Below are positions 19,486 through 28,572 of a stretch of DNA of 64,000 nt, in pieces (within the stretch, counting starts at the first letter, position 1; each line of letters opens with the position of its first letter). Under the pieces are notes generated by a model. It ran no database searches and was not told where the DNA came from. It saw only the letters and a program-made list of their open reading frames with translations. The position numbers and the translations under genes were made by a program. The DNA is from CATQHQ01 sp965243805 (GTDB taxonomy: Bacteria > Gemmatimonadota > Gemmatimonadetes > Longimicrobiales > Gaopeijiaceae). The stretch lies in NCBI GenBank assembly GCA_965243805.1, contig OZ251577.1, positions 1,612,001 to 1,676,000 on the forward strand, read 5' to 3'.

Positions 19486-20020
19486 TAGCCATGCCACGAC
19501 ACGCAATTGCCAACCGTCGGCCAGCGGACCGCCTCAGCACGGTTGTGAACGTAGCCATATTGGTGGTACTGTTGGTGCTGCTCTTTGGGCCTTCGGGAAT
19601 AGCTGGTCGCTGGTTGATCGCGAAGTATGAAGAAGTGAGAGACCGTCGCGCGGCCCGATCTGTGTGGACCGAACTAGTGGACGCACCCAGTACCCTATCG
19701 CTACTAGGCGGAGACTCCACGACTATGGTCATGTTTATGGACTACGAGTGTCCCTTCTGCAGAGCCGTCGCACCGGCAGTCAGCCAAGCTGTGGCAGCTG
19801 GACAGATCTCTATCGTGGTCCGACATCTTCCACTCGTCAATGTACACCCGGTGTCCGAGCAAGCCGCGGCTGCAGCGATTTGTTCGGAACAGTGGGAGAT
19901 GTTTCCATCTGCGCACAGAGCGTTGTACACAGACGACGGCTGGATGACAGAGCAGGATTGGGCAGCGTTTTCCCACTCCTTGGGGATTTCGGATACCAAG
20001 TCGTTTGTCGATTGCATAAC

Positions 20021-21802
20021 CCCGCCTTATTCATGAAGTCGTCGTTCGGTCGGATTTGTGGACGTGTGGGCGGCAGCGAGGCGCAGGCAGTGGAGGAATG
20101 GAGTCGATTTGAGGGCCGCGAGGGGGCAAGAGACGCTCGTGCGGCGTGTTCCGGCGGCCCTGGAAGTGCGCCGGAGGCACGCTGAACGCACGGGTGCGTC
20201 GGAGCGACCCCGGGAATCGAAGAAGGGAGCGGGCGCCGGGCGGCTCTCTCGTGCGGCTAGCCGCCGGGGTCCGGCAGCAGGGCCAGCTGCCGGGCGGCCA
20301 GCGCCCAGTGTCGGGCGGAGCGGCCCACGACCGCCGTCACGCGGCGTCCCGAGACGGTGAACCGAGCGGGCGAGCGCAGGACGCGCTCGAGCAGCCGTCG
20401 CAGGCTCCAGCCGGTCTGGGTGGCCCGTTCCAGCAGCGTGCGCAGCACGTGCATGATCTGGTAGCCGAACAGTCCGACGAGCAGGCGCGCCTCGTTGCAG
20501 GCGAAGGCGTCGACGCTCGGGCTGCGCTTCGCGACCGGACGGCCCCGGTAGAAGCGCTTGGGCCGCAGCGACGACGACAGCGCGGGGTCCACCACGCTCT
20601 TCAGCTCGCCCATGTGGCCTTCGGCCTTGCCCCGCTTCCGGTAGAGGTCCAGCAGCGCGTCGGCGGGCATCTCGTCGGGCGACATCGACGTGATCAGCCA
20701 GAACCGGTCCGGAAACAAGTCGCCGGGCCGCTCCTTGACCACGCACACCACGCGCCGCGCCCGCGACCACGACCGGGCCCGGTAGCCCTCGGGCTCGTGG
20801 ACCCACGTCCGCGGCTCGGCACCCGGCTCCGGCGGCTCGGCCCACATCGCCAGCGTCGCTTCGTCCACGGGCCGCTCGGCCATCCGCTTCAGCACGTCGT
20901 TCGTCTTGATCCGGGCCACGAACGGCGTGCCCCGCTCTTCGAGCCCCCGCATCAGCGGCTCGGCCGGGTAGCCCGCGTCCATCCGCACGATCGCCTTGCG
21001 GCAGCAGTGCCGCTCCACGCGGTCCAGCACCGCCAGGACGAACTCCTTCCCGCCGTCGGCCGTGTGGACCGAGCCCTTCCGCAGACGAGCGTCCAGCAAG
21101 TCGCCCGTCTCCGCCGCCGACGCCACCAGCGGATGGTACACCGTCGCGTGGAAGTAGCCGTTCCACTCGCTGCCCGGCTGTCCGCCGTGCACCTCGATCG
21201 GCAGGCTGTCCAGGTCCACCACCATCTGCGACAGCCGGCGCCCCCCGTTCTGCGCCCGCAGCCGCCAGCCCGCCATCCGCGCCAAGCCCTCCCGCAACAC
21301 CTCCCGGTTCCGGCCCTGCGCCAGCCGCGCCGTCAGCCGCGACAGCGTGGGCTGCGACGCCAAGCCGCGCCCCTCGGCCAACGGCGTCGTGCCCGCTCGC
21401 CCGCTGGTCGCCAGCCGGAACGCCGGATCGTCCCGCAGCACCGTCGCGTCGTCGTGGTCCCGCCGGCCTTGCGCCGCCAGCAGGCACGCCGTCCGCACCA
21501 GATCGGCGGTCGAATGCCGAATCCGGCGCGGGTCCCGAGCGTCCTCGATGCGCTCGCTCAGCCAGCGGTCCACGCCGCTGGCGCTCAGCACCTGGCGAGC
21601 GAGCAGGACGCCCGCGTCGCCCGTCACCTTCTCCGGGCGGACCTCGACGCGGATCGACTTGTTGAACCGAAACGGGGAACTCACTATCTTCACCTCGGCG
21701 TTGCGAGCGGCAGGTCGCCGGTTCTTGGCGGTACACCTTGAACCTACTGGCCTCGCCGCCGCACGCCACCTCCCTCACACCACCTCTGGTGAATAAGGCG
21801 GG
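20021..21802. mobile_element. IS1380-family insertion sequence, apparently complete
   Basis: Ends carry inverted repeats: cccgccttattca at 20021 and tgaataaggcggg ending at 21802. The element is flanked by a perfect 5-bp duplication ATAAC (20016-20020 and 21803-21807). It is 1,782 bp long and holds one intact minus-strand transposase. The sequences between the transposase and the ends (about 236 and 109 bases) show no gene. Perfect target duplication and an intact transposase indicate a recent insertion. Confidence 0.93.
20257..21693 (-). CDS. IS1380-family DDE transposase
   Basis: 478 aa, normal for the family. Likely catalytic acids: D in VVDLDSLPIEVHG, D in VRMDAGYPAEPL and E in YRKRGKAEGHMGELK. 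The motif GSEWNGYFHATVYHPLVAS is typical of IS1380 transposases. The frame is uninterrupted, so the enzyme may be active. It moves the surrounding IS by cut-and-paste with 4-5 bp duplications, matching the ATAAC seen. Confidence 0.92.
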   Translation of the reverse strand: MKIVSSPFRFNKSIRVEVRPEKVTGDAGVLLARQVLSASGVDRWLSERIEDARDPRRIRHSTADLVRTACLLAAQGRRDHDDATVLRDDPAFRLATSGRAGTTPLAEGRGLASQPTLSRLTARLAQGRNREVLREGLARMAGWRLRAQNGGRRLSQMVVDLDSLPIEVHGGQPGSEWNGYFHATVYHPLVASAAETGDLLDARLRKGSVHTADGGKEFVLAVLDRVERHCCRKAIVRMDAGYPAEPLMRGLEERGTPFVARIKTNDVLKRMAERPVDEATLAMWAEPPEPGAEPRTWVHEPEGYRARSWSRARRVVCVVKERPGDLFPDRFWLITSMSPDEMPADALLDLYRKRGKAEGHMGELKSVVDPALSSSLRPKRFYRGRPVAKRSPSVDAFACNEARLLVGLFGYQIMHVLRTLLERATQTGWSLRRLLERVLRSPARFTVSGRRVTAVVGRSARHWALAARQLALLPDPGG

Positions 21803-21839
21803 ATAACTAGTGTGGAAGCAATGGCAAGGATAGATCAAG

Positions 21840-23078
21840 ATGTGGGGTTGGCAGAGCAACTCCGCATTGATGGGACACCAGTATTTGTTACACACAATGA
21901 CATCTTCTACGGTGCTGACGAGTTCCAGTCAAGCATTGATGCAAGCCTCATCTTCTTCTTTTTCGCCCAACGACAGTGCCGCGCCGAGCAGCTACCTAGA
22001 CAAGTTAATGTTTCATTCAGACAGCGTCGACTGGCCAGCGGTGGCAGACATCGGAAGACTGGGTAGCAGCTTGTTCCTTAGCGCAGACCTCTTTGTATAC
22101 ACCGATGTTTCTGCCAGGACGCTAAACTTTGTACACATGGACACGGACAAGGTCGTCACAATCGGCAGCCATGGCCACGGACCCGGTGAGTTTCAAGTCA
22201 TCGGCGGAACGTTCCGTGACAATCACGGCAACATAGTAGTAGACGACTGGGCAGCACTCCGTGCAACAGTAGTTGATTCACACGGAAATGTGGTCAAGAC
22301 GGTAGCCTATGACGTGTCAATGCTGAACGGGGGTCCAGGCGTTCCCCGGCTAATCGGGATGGCCAACTCAGGACTTCTGATTGTTCGCGACTCCGATCCG
22401 ATGGTCATGCCACGGCCAGATGGCTTGTATCGACCGAGTATTTGGTTCGTTGGCATGGATACCGCTCAGTCGACGGTTATTGCACAGGGTCACGGCCAAG
22501 AGGTCGTGCGAGTGAACCTTAGCGCAGATGGCGGCAGCTTTGCTTTCAGGTCAAGAGCAGTTCCATTTGCCCACGAATTGTTCAGTGCTTATCATAACGA
22601 CAAGCTATACATAGCCGACACCAGTGCCGATAGCGTAATCATAATAACAATGAGGGATGGTGCGGTTCAGGGGATTCCACTGCCTCCGGCGAGAACCGTA
22701 TCAGAGCAGGACCTAGCATCTTGGAGAGATCGGGAGATTGCAAGAATCCAAGAACTCAGCAATGCCCCGAGTTTCTTTGACGCTAGCGATCACATCAGGT
22801 GGGTGAGGGGTGCCACGGGCAACAGTTTCAGTTCGCGAATTGGCGGGATGTTTGTAGATGTATCAGGACGACTGTGGGTACAGCGATATGCGATGCCTAC
22901 CGATTCGACAGTCTATTGGGAACAATGGGAACAGGGGCCCGACGCTCCTGCCGCCGTTGTTAGGTTGTCTGAAGATGAGCAGTTGCTGGACGCGCTTGGC
23001 GACATGGTGGTAACCAGTACCACAGACGACTTGGGGGTGAACAGCATCGCGGTATGGCAGCTTGCTGGCGAATCATGA
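21840..23078 (+). CDS. 6-bladed beta-propeller protein (locus A, first copy)
   Basis: Repeated blade-like segments support a 6-bladed beta-propeller of the BF4/NHL-like class: GSHGHGPGEFQVIGGTFRD, NIVVDDWAALRATVVD, FSAYHNDKLYIADTSADSV and GMFVDVSGRLWVQRY. The G-x-G-P-G-E-F motif is the usual first-blade mark. Binding partner unknown. The start is uncertain: ATG 21840 has an AAGGA-type site upstream, but no signal peptide is visible and the first 50 residues overlap the tail of the DsbA-like gene. A later ATG (21897, 21936 or 22008 region) is possible. Codon use is less GC-rich than in the housekeeping genes. Confidence 0.75.
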   Translation: MWGWQSNSALMGHQYLLHTMTSSTVLTSSSQALMQASSSSFSPNDSAAPSSYLDKLMFHSDSVDWPAVADIGRLGSSLFLSADLFVYTDVSARTLNFVHMDTDKVVTIGSHGHGPGEFQVIGGTFRDNHGNIVVDDWAALRATVVDSHGNVVKTVAYDVSMLNGGPGVPRLIGMANSGLLIVRDSDPMVMPRPDGLYRPSIWFVGMDTAQSTVIAQGHGQEVVRVNLSADGGSFAFRSRAVPFAHELFSAYHNDKLYIADTSADSVIIITMRDGAVQGIPLPPARTVSEQDLASWRDREIARIQELSNAPSFFDASDHIRWVRGATGNSFSSRIGGMFVDVSGRLWVQRYAMPTDSTVYWEQWEQGPDAPAAVVRLSEDEQLLDALGDMVVTSTTDDLGVNSIAVWQLAGES

Positions 23079-24338
23079 TCGGGTACCGGTGGTTGACTTG
23101 GCTTGTCGTGACTGGAGCGGTAATCGGTGTATCAGGTAGGGCGGGCGGTCAGGAACTTCCCCAACGGGCACTTGACTTGCCACCTATCTTCGATTCAGAA
23201 AACGTCACGGGCTCGAGTCTCCCGGCTGCAACGGTGGTTTCCGCCTCGAATGCTCTGCTGACAGGAGACGCTCGGTTCGTGGCGGCCGGTCCCGGGTTCG
23301 ACAACCCGAGTTTGTTTTTTGTGGACTTGGACGTGGGCTCCGTGCGGAGGGATGGATTCCGAGCAGTTGGGACTGTCAGACTACGGAGGCATTGCGTTGG
23401 TGCGAGCCGGTACAGATGGTCGCCTAGTTGCTTGGCACGGCGATTCGTCGCAGATTATTACCATGTCATTGACGGGAGCCGCAATCCGCCGCATCCCACT
23501 TGGGTTATCGTCCGGGTTCATGGCGGCGGCGTGGGAGCTGGCAGCGTTTGACGAAGAACGTGGAGTTGCCTTGTTGAGGCAACAGGCGTTATCGCGTGGA
23601 TTTGGCAACGAGAGCGAGGCGTCGTACCGACAGCGAGTGGCGTTCTCGCTCATGCGCCTCGGTGAAAGCATGAAGCGCGTCGTACAGGCGAAGGGACCGG
23701 AGATGGTGCGCATTGCAGTTCGCCAGGATTCAGCTCGGGGCAACGTCGAGACAGACGTAGTTTTCGGCGAGACCGTTTTTAGCACCCCTTATGGTCGCGA
23801 CAAGCTGATTGTTGCGGAAACCGATGCGGATTCTATTTGGGTGCTGGATATGGAAGGCAACTACGATCCTCTGATGCCGATGCCGATGGCATTGCCGTCG
23901 GTCGTTGTGTCGGAGGAAGATGTTCAGGTTGAGCGAGCTAGGCGGAAGCGGTTCCTTGCCAACGACCCGGAGATGCGTGGACTGATCGACATGGTGTCCG
24001 GCCGACACAGAGAGCAGTTACTGTCGCTTGACCGTGCCAGCCACATCGCAGTGGACTTAGCACCGGTGAACTGGACGCCTTCGGCCGTCGCGGACTTGGT
24101 GGTCGACGGACAGTCAAGGCTGTGGATGAAGCGGTTTGTGCCACCTACGGATTCGGTTGCTTTATGGGAAGTATGGAACACGACGCGAACCGTTGTCGAT
24201 TTTCATCTGCGGGCACCCCGAGAATGGAGGGTCTTAGACGCTCGGGGTAGCCGTGTACTGTTCTGTGGAGAAGGACGCGGTGATGTTTGTCGGCTGATGC
24301 TTGTAGAGACAAGACCCGGCGTCGCACCAGGCTGTTGA
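23075..24338 (+). pseudogene. 6-bladed beta-propeller protein (locus A, second copy), frameshifted
   Basis: ATG 23075 overlaps the previous stop and opens a signal peptide (WLTWLVVTGAVIGVSGRAGG). The frame gives blade-like sequence up to SLFFVDLDVGSVRR, then loses sense near 23,350. Sense resumes in the next frame (DSEQLGLSDYGGIALVRAG) and continues through ISVLDMEG-type blades to 24338. The C-terminal block (LVVDGQSRLWMKRFVPPTD) closely resembles that of the first copy (VDVSGRLWVQRYAMPTD), so the two are paralogues. One base change would restore about 420 aa; sequencing error and true decay cannot be told apart here. Confidence 0.78.
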
Positions 24339-24354
24339 CGAATGAAACGAGGCT

Positions 24355-24440
24355 TCTCACCCGCGACCCACCGCTCACTCCGAGCACAACGCCCGTGCGA
24401 GCCATCTGGGGAGGATACGCTTCACCTTCCCACTTCGACC
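24355..24440 (+). repeat. Inverted-repeat partner just outside the ISL3 left end
   Basis: Bases cactccgagcacaacgcccgt and the following cgagccatctggggaggatacgcttcaccttcccac recur in reverse complement at about 25825-25945, inside the right part of the ISL3 element. The inner copy has about 26 extra bases in the middle. Origin unknown. Confidence 0.75.
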
Positions 24441-24468
24441 TTCCCCATAAAAAAGCCTCCTCGCTGTT

Positions 24469-25692
24469 TCAAGTGGGTAAGTCGAAGTCGAGCTTGCCGC
24501 AGACGAGGTAGGCAACGGCGATGAAGTTCTCGGTGGTGCGGTACCCGCGGGCGCGCACCTTGGCCGCCTGCACGAGCGAGTTCATCGCCTCGAGCATCCC
24601 GTTGCTGATCCGCGAGCGGAACCACGCCAGGATGCCCTCCGCGTGACGCCGGATCGTCTCGGCCACCCGCACCATCGGCACAAGCCCGCTTCGCGACGCC
24701 TCCTCGCACCACCGCTCCAGGTACTCGCCAGCCAGCGCCGGATGCATCTCCCAGAAGTGCTGGAACGACTGCTTCAGCTGGTACGCCCGCGCCGTGTCCA
24801 GGCCGAGCCGCGACGGGTCCAGCAGCGCGGCCAGCCGCGCCCGTTGCCCGACCGTCAGCCCCGACGGGTTGCGCAGCCACATCCACCGCGTCCGTTACAG
24901 CTCCGGGCAGCGCTTCTGCTCCCAGCGGCGCACCGCGTCGACCGCCTCGTTCAGCAGCTTGACGACGTGGAACCGGTCGAACGTCACCTCCGCCGCGGGG
25001 AACGCCTCCCGCGCCCCCTTGATGTACGCCGGCGACATGTCCATGCACAGCTCCTCGATCTGTTCGCCCGTGCCGCCGTGCGCCTCCAAGTCGTCCCGGA
25101 ACTCGTCCAGCGTCCCGGCCTTGCGGCCCTCCGTCGCGTACAGCAGCCGAGCACGGTCCAGGTCGGCGAAGAGCGTCACGTAGTCGTGGCCCCGCTTGCA
25201 CGCCTTCTCGTCCACCCCCACCGACCGGACGTCCGAGTGGTCCGCGTCCGCCCGCGCCTTGCCCACGTAGTGCTTCAGCACCCGCCACAGCCGCGTGTCG
25301 TGCTCGCCCACGATGCGGCTCACCGCCCTGACGGGCGCCTCCGCCATCAGCTCCATCACCGCCGCCTCGAAGAGCAGCGTGAAGCCGCTGCGCGGCCGCG
25401 CCCACGGCAGGCGGGCCTGCCGCACGCCGCACTCCTCGCAGGTCACGCGGGGCGCGAAGGCGTGGAGGTACGCCTTGTGCTGGAAGAAGTCCAGGTGCCG
25501 CCACGACTTCGGCGTCGTGTCGTACGCCTTGCAGCCGTCGGCGCCGCAGCCCCCGCACTCGAACGTGCCGCCCCGCTCGAAGCCCAGGTGGAGGTCCAGC
25601 CGCCCCGCCTCGGGGTCGAACTCCGCCCGGTCCACGTACCACGGCGACCCGATCCCCAGCGCCTGCTCGAACAGCTTGATCCGTCCCTTCAT
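24469..25692 (-). pseudogene. ISL3-family transposase interrupted by one in-frame stop
   Basis: The N-terminal part has the ISL3 zinc-binding start (FECGGCGADGCKAYDT, then CEECGVR), an HTH region and the DDE core (SVGVDEKACKRGHDYVTL and MDMSPAYIKGA). At RRWEQKRCPEL the frame meets TAA (plus-strand 24895-24897), then continues in the same frame with RTRWMWLRNPSGLTVGQRA to the usual C-terminus (ISNGMLEAMNSLVQAAKVRARGYRT). A single base change from a Lys codon explains the stop. The element is therefore probably unable to move by itself. Confidence 0.9.
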
Positions 25693-25824
25693 GCCCGCAT
25701 CTCGCTCGTCCGGTCCCCCAAGGCCGCCCCGTCCGCCCCAGGCGCGGCCCGGAGGCCCGGACGACGCCGGCCCCGCCCGAGGAGCCGCGGCACCCGCCCC
25801 GGCTGGGCCCGGTCAATGTCGGAC

Positions 25825-25945
25825 CTGCGAGCGGGCGTGGGAAGGCGAAGCGTCTCCTCCCTGATGGCTCGCAGTTCGCACTGGACTCGCCATTGCTGGA
25901 CGGGCGTTGTGCTCGGAGCGAGCGGCGGATCGCCGGCAAGCTTCC
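25825..25945 (-). repeat. Inverted-repeat partner inside the ISL3 right end
   Basis: Reverse complement matches the plus-strand block at 24355-24440 (ctccgagcacaacgcccgt, then gagacgcttcgccttcccac) with an extra 26-base piece. Lies upstream of the ISL3 transposase, between it and the right terminal repeat. Confidence 0.72.
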
Positions 25946-26084
25946 CCGGCACGATTGCCGACACTGCGGCTGCGCCTGACGCCCGAAGGTCGCCGCACAG
26001 GGTCGGGCGCCCTCGATGGACTCCAACTCAGTTTACCCATTTGAATCGGCGAGGAGCCTATAAAAACAGCGAGGAGATTGAAAG

Positions 26085-26615
26085 ATGATCATGGCGACGG
26101 AGAACCGTGCAGTAGAAGGTGGAAACTCATTGGTGGGTTATCCCGACGTACCCTTTCATCGGGCGATAGCTCCCTTCCTCGACACATGTGTCGGCCCACC
26201 GCTTGCATGCAGAGGACTAAGAGTAATGGCATTTCAGCCAGTTAGAGGAGTAGTTGGTCTGGAATGCGAGGTCAGCGCGATAGAGTATTTCTGCTCTGTC
26301 AAGGACGTGGCGGAGAGAGTGCGGTGTCGTGCCGGGTATCTGTCCGAATCAGCACTTCGACGGGGCTATTCCTATTCGCTAGCCCTCCGGTGGATACGAT
26401 TCTTGCACGGCATTGCTTTGCGCTGGGAGGGTTTGACTGCCGAGTGCTTTGGTGGGTGGATTGGATTCAAGCATCCTTCGGGCTGGACTCAATTCACCAA
26501 GGCGCTGGTGGGCTCTTGCCCGGGTAGTCTGCCCCCTTGGCCTCTAGAGTCGTGGGTGAGCCGGGGTAGTGCTGAGGTGTGGTCTAAGAGGGCGAAACCG
26601 CCCGCATCGGAGTGA
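26085..26615 (+). CDS. AraC-type helix-turn-helix DNA-binding protein
   Basis: The middle of this 176-aa protein (about residues 62-135) has the double HTH of the AraC family: VKDVAERVRCRAGYLSESAL for the first and LTAECFGGWIGFKHPSGWTQ for the second. The FLHGIALRWEGLTAE link is a familiar variant. No ligand or receiver domain is visible in the short N-terminus, and the tail is not conserved. ATG 26085 has a good GAGGAG site that begins only 11 bases after the ISL3 right end, so the insertion replaced or moved the original promoter. Targets unknown. Confidence 0.72.
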   Translation: MIMATENRAVEGGNSLVGYPDVPFHRAIAPFLDTCVGPPLACRGLRVMAFQPVRGVVGLECEVSAIEYFCSVKDVAERVRCRAGYLSESALRRGYSYSLALRWIRFLHGIALRWEGLTAECFGGWIGFKHPSGWTQFTKALVGSCPGSLPPWPLESWVSRGSAEVWSKRAKPPASE

Positions 26616-26845
26616 TCCGGAGCCGTCGTCCGATGGCGGATGGCCAGCTCGGCGGCATGGTGCCACGTCCGCCAGCTGATGCCTCGGATGTTGACCGATC
26701 TCGTCGCCGACCAGCAGCGAGCCGTTACGGGCCGTCGAAAATTGCACACTTCGGACTCCTGATCGAGGGGTGGCGCGAGCCCGTTCGGCAGCCACCGGAG
26801 GGGATCACCTACGCTGCGTCGTCATTCCAACTCGGAGGAGACGCG

Positions 26846-27375
26846 ATGTTCAGGAGGGAGAAGCGAGTGCTGCTACGACACTATCTGGAGCAGAGGTTCC
26901 GAAGGCGGGGATCGCCCGCCGCGTCGGCGTGAGCCGGAAAACGGTCTACCACTGGATCGAAACGGGCCAGCTGGACCGGGAGTTCCTGCGGTTCAGCACG
27001 CACTGGGGCTTCCGCATCCGGGCGTGCAGGGCGGGCCGTGCGCAGACGAAGGGGAAGGTGGAGCGACCGATCAGCTACGTGCGCAGCAGCTTCTTCTACG
27101 GTCGGGAGTTCGTCTCCGACGACGACCTCAACGCTCGGGCTCGCCGCTGGCTGGACACGGTGGCCAACGTCCGGGTCCACGGCACGCTGATGCAGCGGCC
27201 CGTGGTGCGCTTCGAGGACGAGCGGTCCCGGCTCCTGCCCCTGGCGCCTCGGCCCTACCGCTCGGTGGTCGCCGTCGCGGCCCCGCCGGCGGCGTCCAGC
27301 TCGGGCGGTCCTCTCGTGGCGGTGGAGCGGCGACCCCTGGCCGAGTACGCCAGGATCGCGGAGGGCGCGTCGTGA
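26846..27375 (+). pseudogene. IstA (IS21 transposase), frameshifted and lacking its core
   Basis: ATG 26846 opens MFRREKRVLLRHYLEQ, the IstA start; then the frame must change near 26,892 to reach VPKAGIARRVGVSRKTVYHW (HTH) and TGQLDRE. At about 26985 the sequence jumps to FLRFSTHWGFRIRACRAGRA and KGKVERPISYVRSSFFYG, the C-terminal region that follows the catalytic domain. Around 170 residues including the first catalytic acids are missing. Confidence 0.88.
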
Positions 27376-27950
27376 AGGGGCTGTCGCGCAGGGACCGGAT
27401 CGCGGCGCAGCTGGCGGACCTGAAGATGCCGGGCGCGCTGGAGGCGCTGGCCGAGGTGCTCGCCCGCGTGGACGGCGGCGCGACGACGGCGGCCGAAGCG
27501 ATCGAGGAGCTGCTGGCGGCGCAGATCGCGCTGCGCAACAGTCGTCGGCTGGCCACGGCGATGCGGTCGAGCCGCCTGCCGGCGATCAAGACGCTCGAGG
27601 AGTACGACTTCGCCTTCCAGCCGTCGGTGAAGCGGGAGCAGATCGCGTCGCTGCACGAACTGGGGTTCGTGGCGCGCAAGGAGAACGTCGTGTTCCTGGG
27701 CCCGCCGGGCGTGGGCAAGACGCACCTGGCGATCGGCTTGGCCGTCGCGGCGGCGCAGGGCGGGCGGCGGATCTACTACGGCACGCTGTCCGACTTGGTG
27801 GAGTCGCTGGAGGAGGCCCAGGCGGCCGGGCGCCTCAAGCAGCGGCTCAAGACGCCGACCCACCCGTCGCTGCTGGTCGTCGACGAGATCGGCTACTTGC
27901 CGGTGGCGCGGAGCGGGGCCACGCTGTTCCAGGACCGGGGGCCGACCCCT
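27372..27950 (+). pseudogene. IstB ATP-binding helper of IS21, truncated at the C-terminus
   Basis: GTG 27372 overlaps the istA stop, as in intact IS21 elements. Walker A GPPGVGKTHLA and Walker B LLVVDEIGYLPV are intact. Homology ends at SGATLFQ (about 27,935); the frame then runs through unrelated sequence to 28121. IstB is normally about 250 aa; about 190 remain. Confidence 0.87.
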
Positions 27951-28129
27951 CGTTGCCGCCGTCGCGTGGTCGATTATGCTGGGTCTGCACGTCGTCAGCG
28001 TGGCAGCCACGCCGGGTCCGAGTGGCCCACGGGAGCCGCCCAGCCTTGTTCCGGAGCCGCCCACAGCCGGGGATGGGGTCCACCCGGCAACACACTTCTG
28101 GGGGCAGCCACCCGCACTTGACGACCCGC

Positions 28130-28385
28130 CCGTATCGTCTTGCCGCTCGTAGTACTGGAGCCACAGCATCCGCGGGTAGTCCAGCATCACCACCAGCGCG
28201 TGCCGCCTGCCCCACGCCAGGACAAATCGGCGAAGTCCATCTGGCCCTGCCACCCCGGCGCACGCACCGCCTGACCTGGCTATAGCTGCCAGCGTCGCCC
28301 GACTCCCGCACCTCCTGGTAACAGTCGGATCGTCGAGAGCTTCGGGTAAACGTGGCCAGTCGCTCGTCAACGATCGCCTTGGTAC
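28130..28385 (-). pseudogene. Inverted fragment of IstA middle region
   Basis: Read on the minus strand from about 28,380: KAIVDERLATF, then VRESGDAGSYSQV, then in another frame GLRRFVLAWGRRHALVVMLD and YPRMLWLQYYERQD. These are consecutive IstA motifs around the first catalytic aspartate. At least one frameshift lies within. This is the segment missing from the plus-strand istA pseudogene, which suggests inversion of part of one copy. Confidence 0.75.
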
Positions 28386-28517
28386 GGTTCCAGCTTCGAC
28401 GCTCTGGACGGCGTAGCCTGGGGGTCCGGCCCGCATGCCCTCGACCTCCCTTCTTGACAGCCCGAAGCCACGGGGCCTTGCGGCCCTGCATGTCCCCTGT
28501 TACGATTTGTCAAGTTG

Positions 28518-28531
28518 CCCCCCCCCCCCCC
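28518..28531 (+). repeat. Run of 14 C
   Basis: An uninterrupted 14-C tract 42 bases before the preferred start of the next gene and inside its longer alternative frame (from ATG 28435). Tracts of this length slip easily in replication and in sequencing. Confidence 0.95.
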
Positions 28532-28572
28532 GTGGCGAGAGTCCACTGCCCCAAAGAACGGAGCTGCTCCCT

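Larger units (their letters stand above)
19491..22066 (+). pseudogene. DsbA-like thiol oxidoreductase split by an IS1380 insertion
   Basis: ATG 19491 opens a basic N-terminus, a membrane anchor (VVNVAILVVLLVLLFGP) and a thioredoxin/DsbA fold with redox motif CPFC in MDYECPFCRAVAP. The frame runs to residue T at 20020, enters the IS and stops at 20036. After the IS, SVEAMARIDQDVGLAEQL and the cis-proline loop GTPVFVTHND follow at 21808 in the same frame once the element and one ATAAC copy are removed. So the gene was whole until the insertion. The last residues beyond SSIDAS are low quality and overlap the next gene; the original stop may lie elsewhere. Confidence 0.85.
24455..26058. mobile_element. 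ISL3-family insertion sequence
   Basis: About 26-bp imperfect inverted ends: gcctcctcgctgtttcaagt at 24455 and its partner (reverse complement ggctcctcgccgattcaaat) ending at 26058, both running on into gggtaa. A/T-rich flanks share ATAAAAA on both sides, in line with the 8-bp A/T-rich duplications of ISL3. It carries a minus-strand transposase with a premature stop. The 365 bases between the transposase start and the right end (25693-26058) hold no gene, only one arm of an inverted repeat. Confidence 0.88.
26846..28385. mobile_element. Scrambled and truncated IS21-family remnant
   Basis: Contains, in order: the N-terminus of IstA (frameshifted), the C-terminus of IstA with the DDE core missing, an IstB cut short after its Walker B, and on the opposite strand a piece of the missing middle of IstA. 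The minus-strand piece (KAIVDERLATF to QMDF-type and YERQD) is just the part absent from the plus-strand gene. Terminal repeats were not recognised. Not a functional element. Confidence 0.85.

Noticed and set aside
20027..21895. 622-aa minus-strand frame across the IS1380 element
   Set aside because: Out-of-frame copy of the transposase region; the 478-aa frame carries the DDE motifs.
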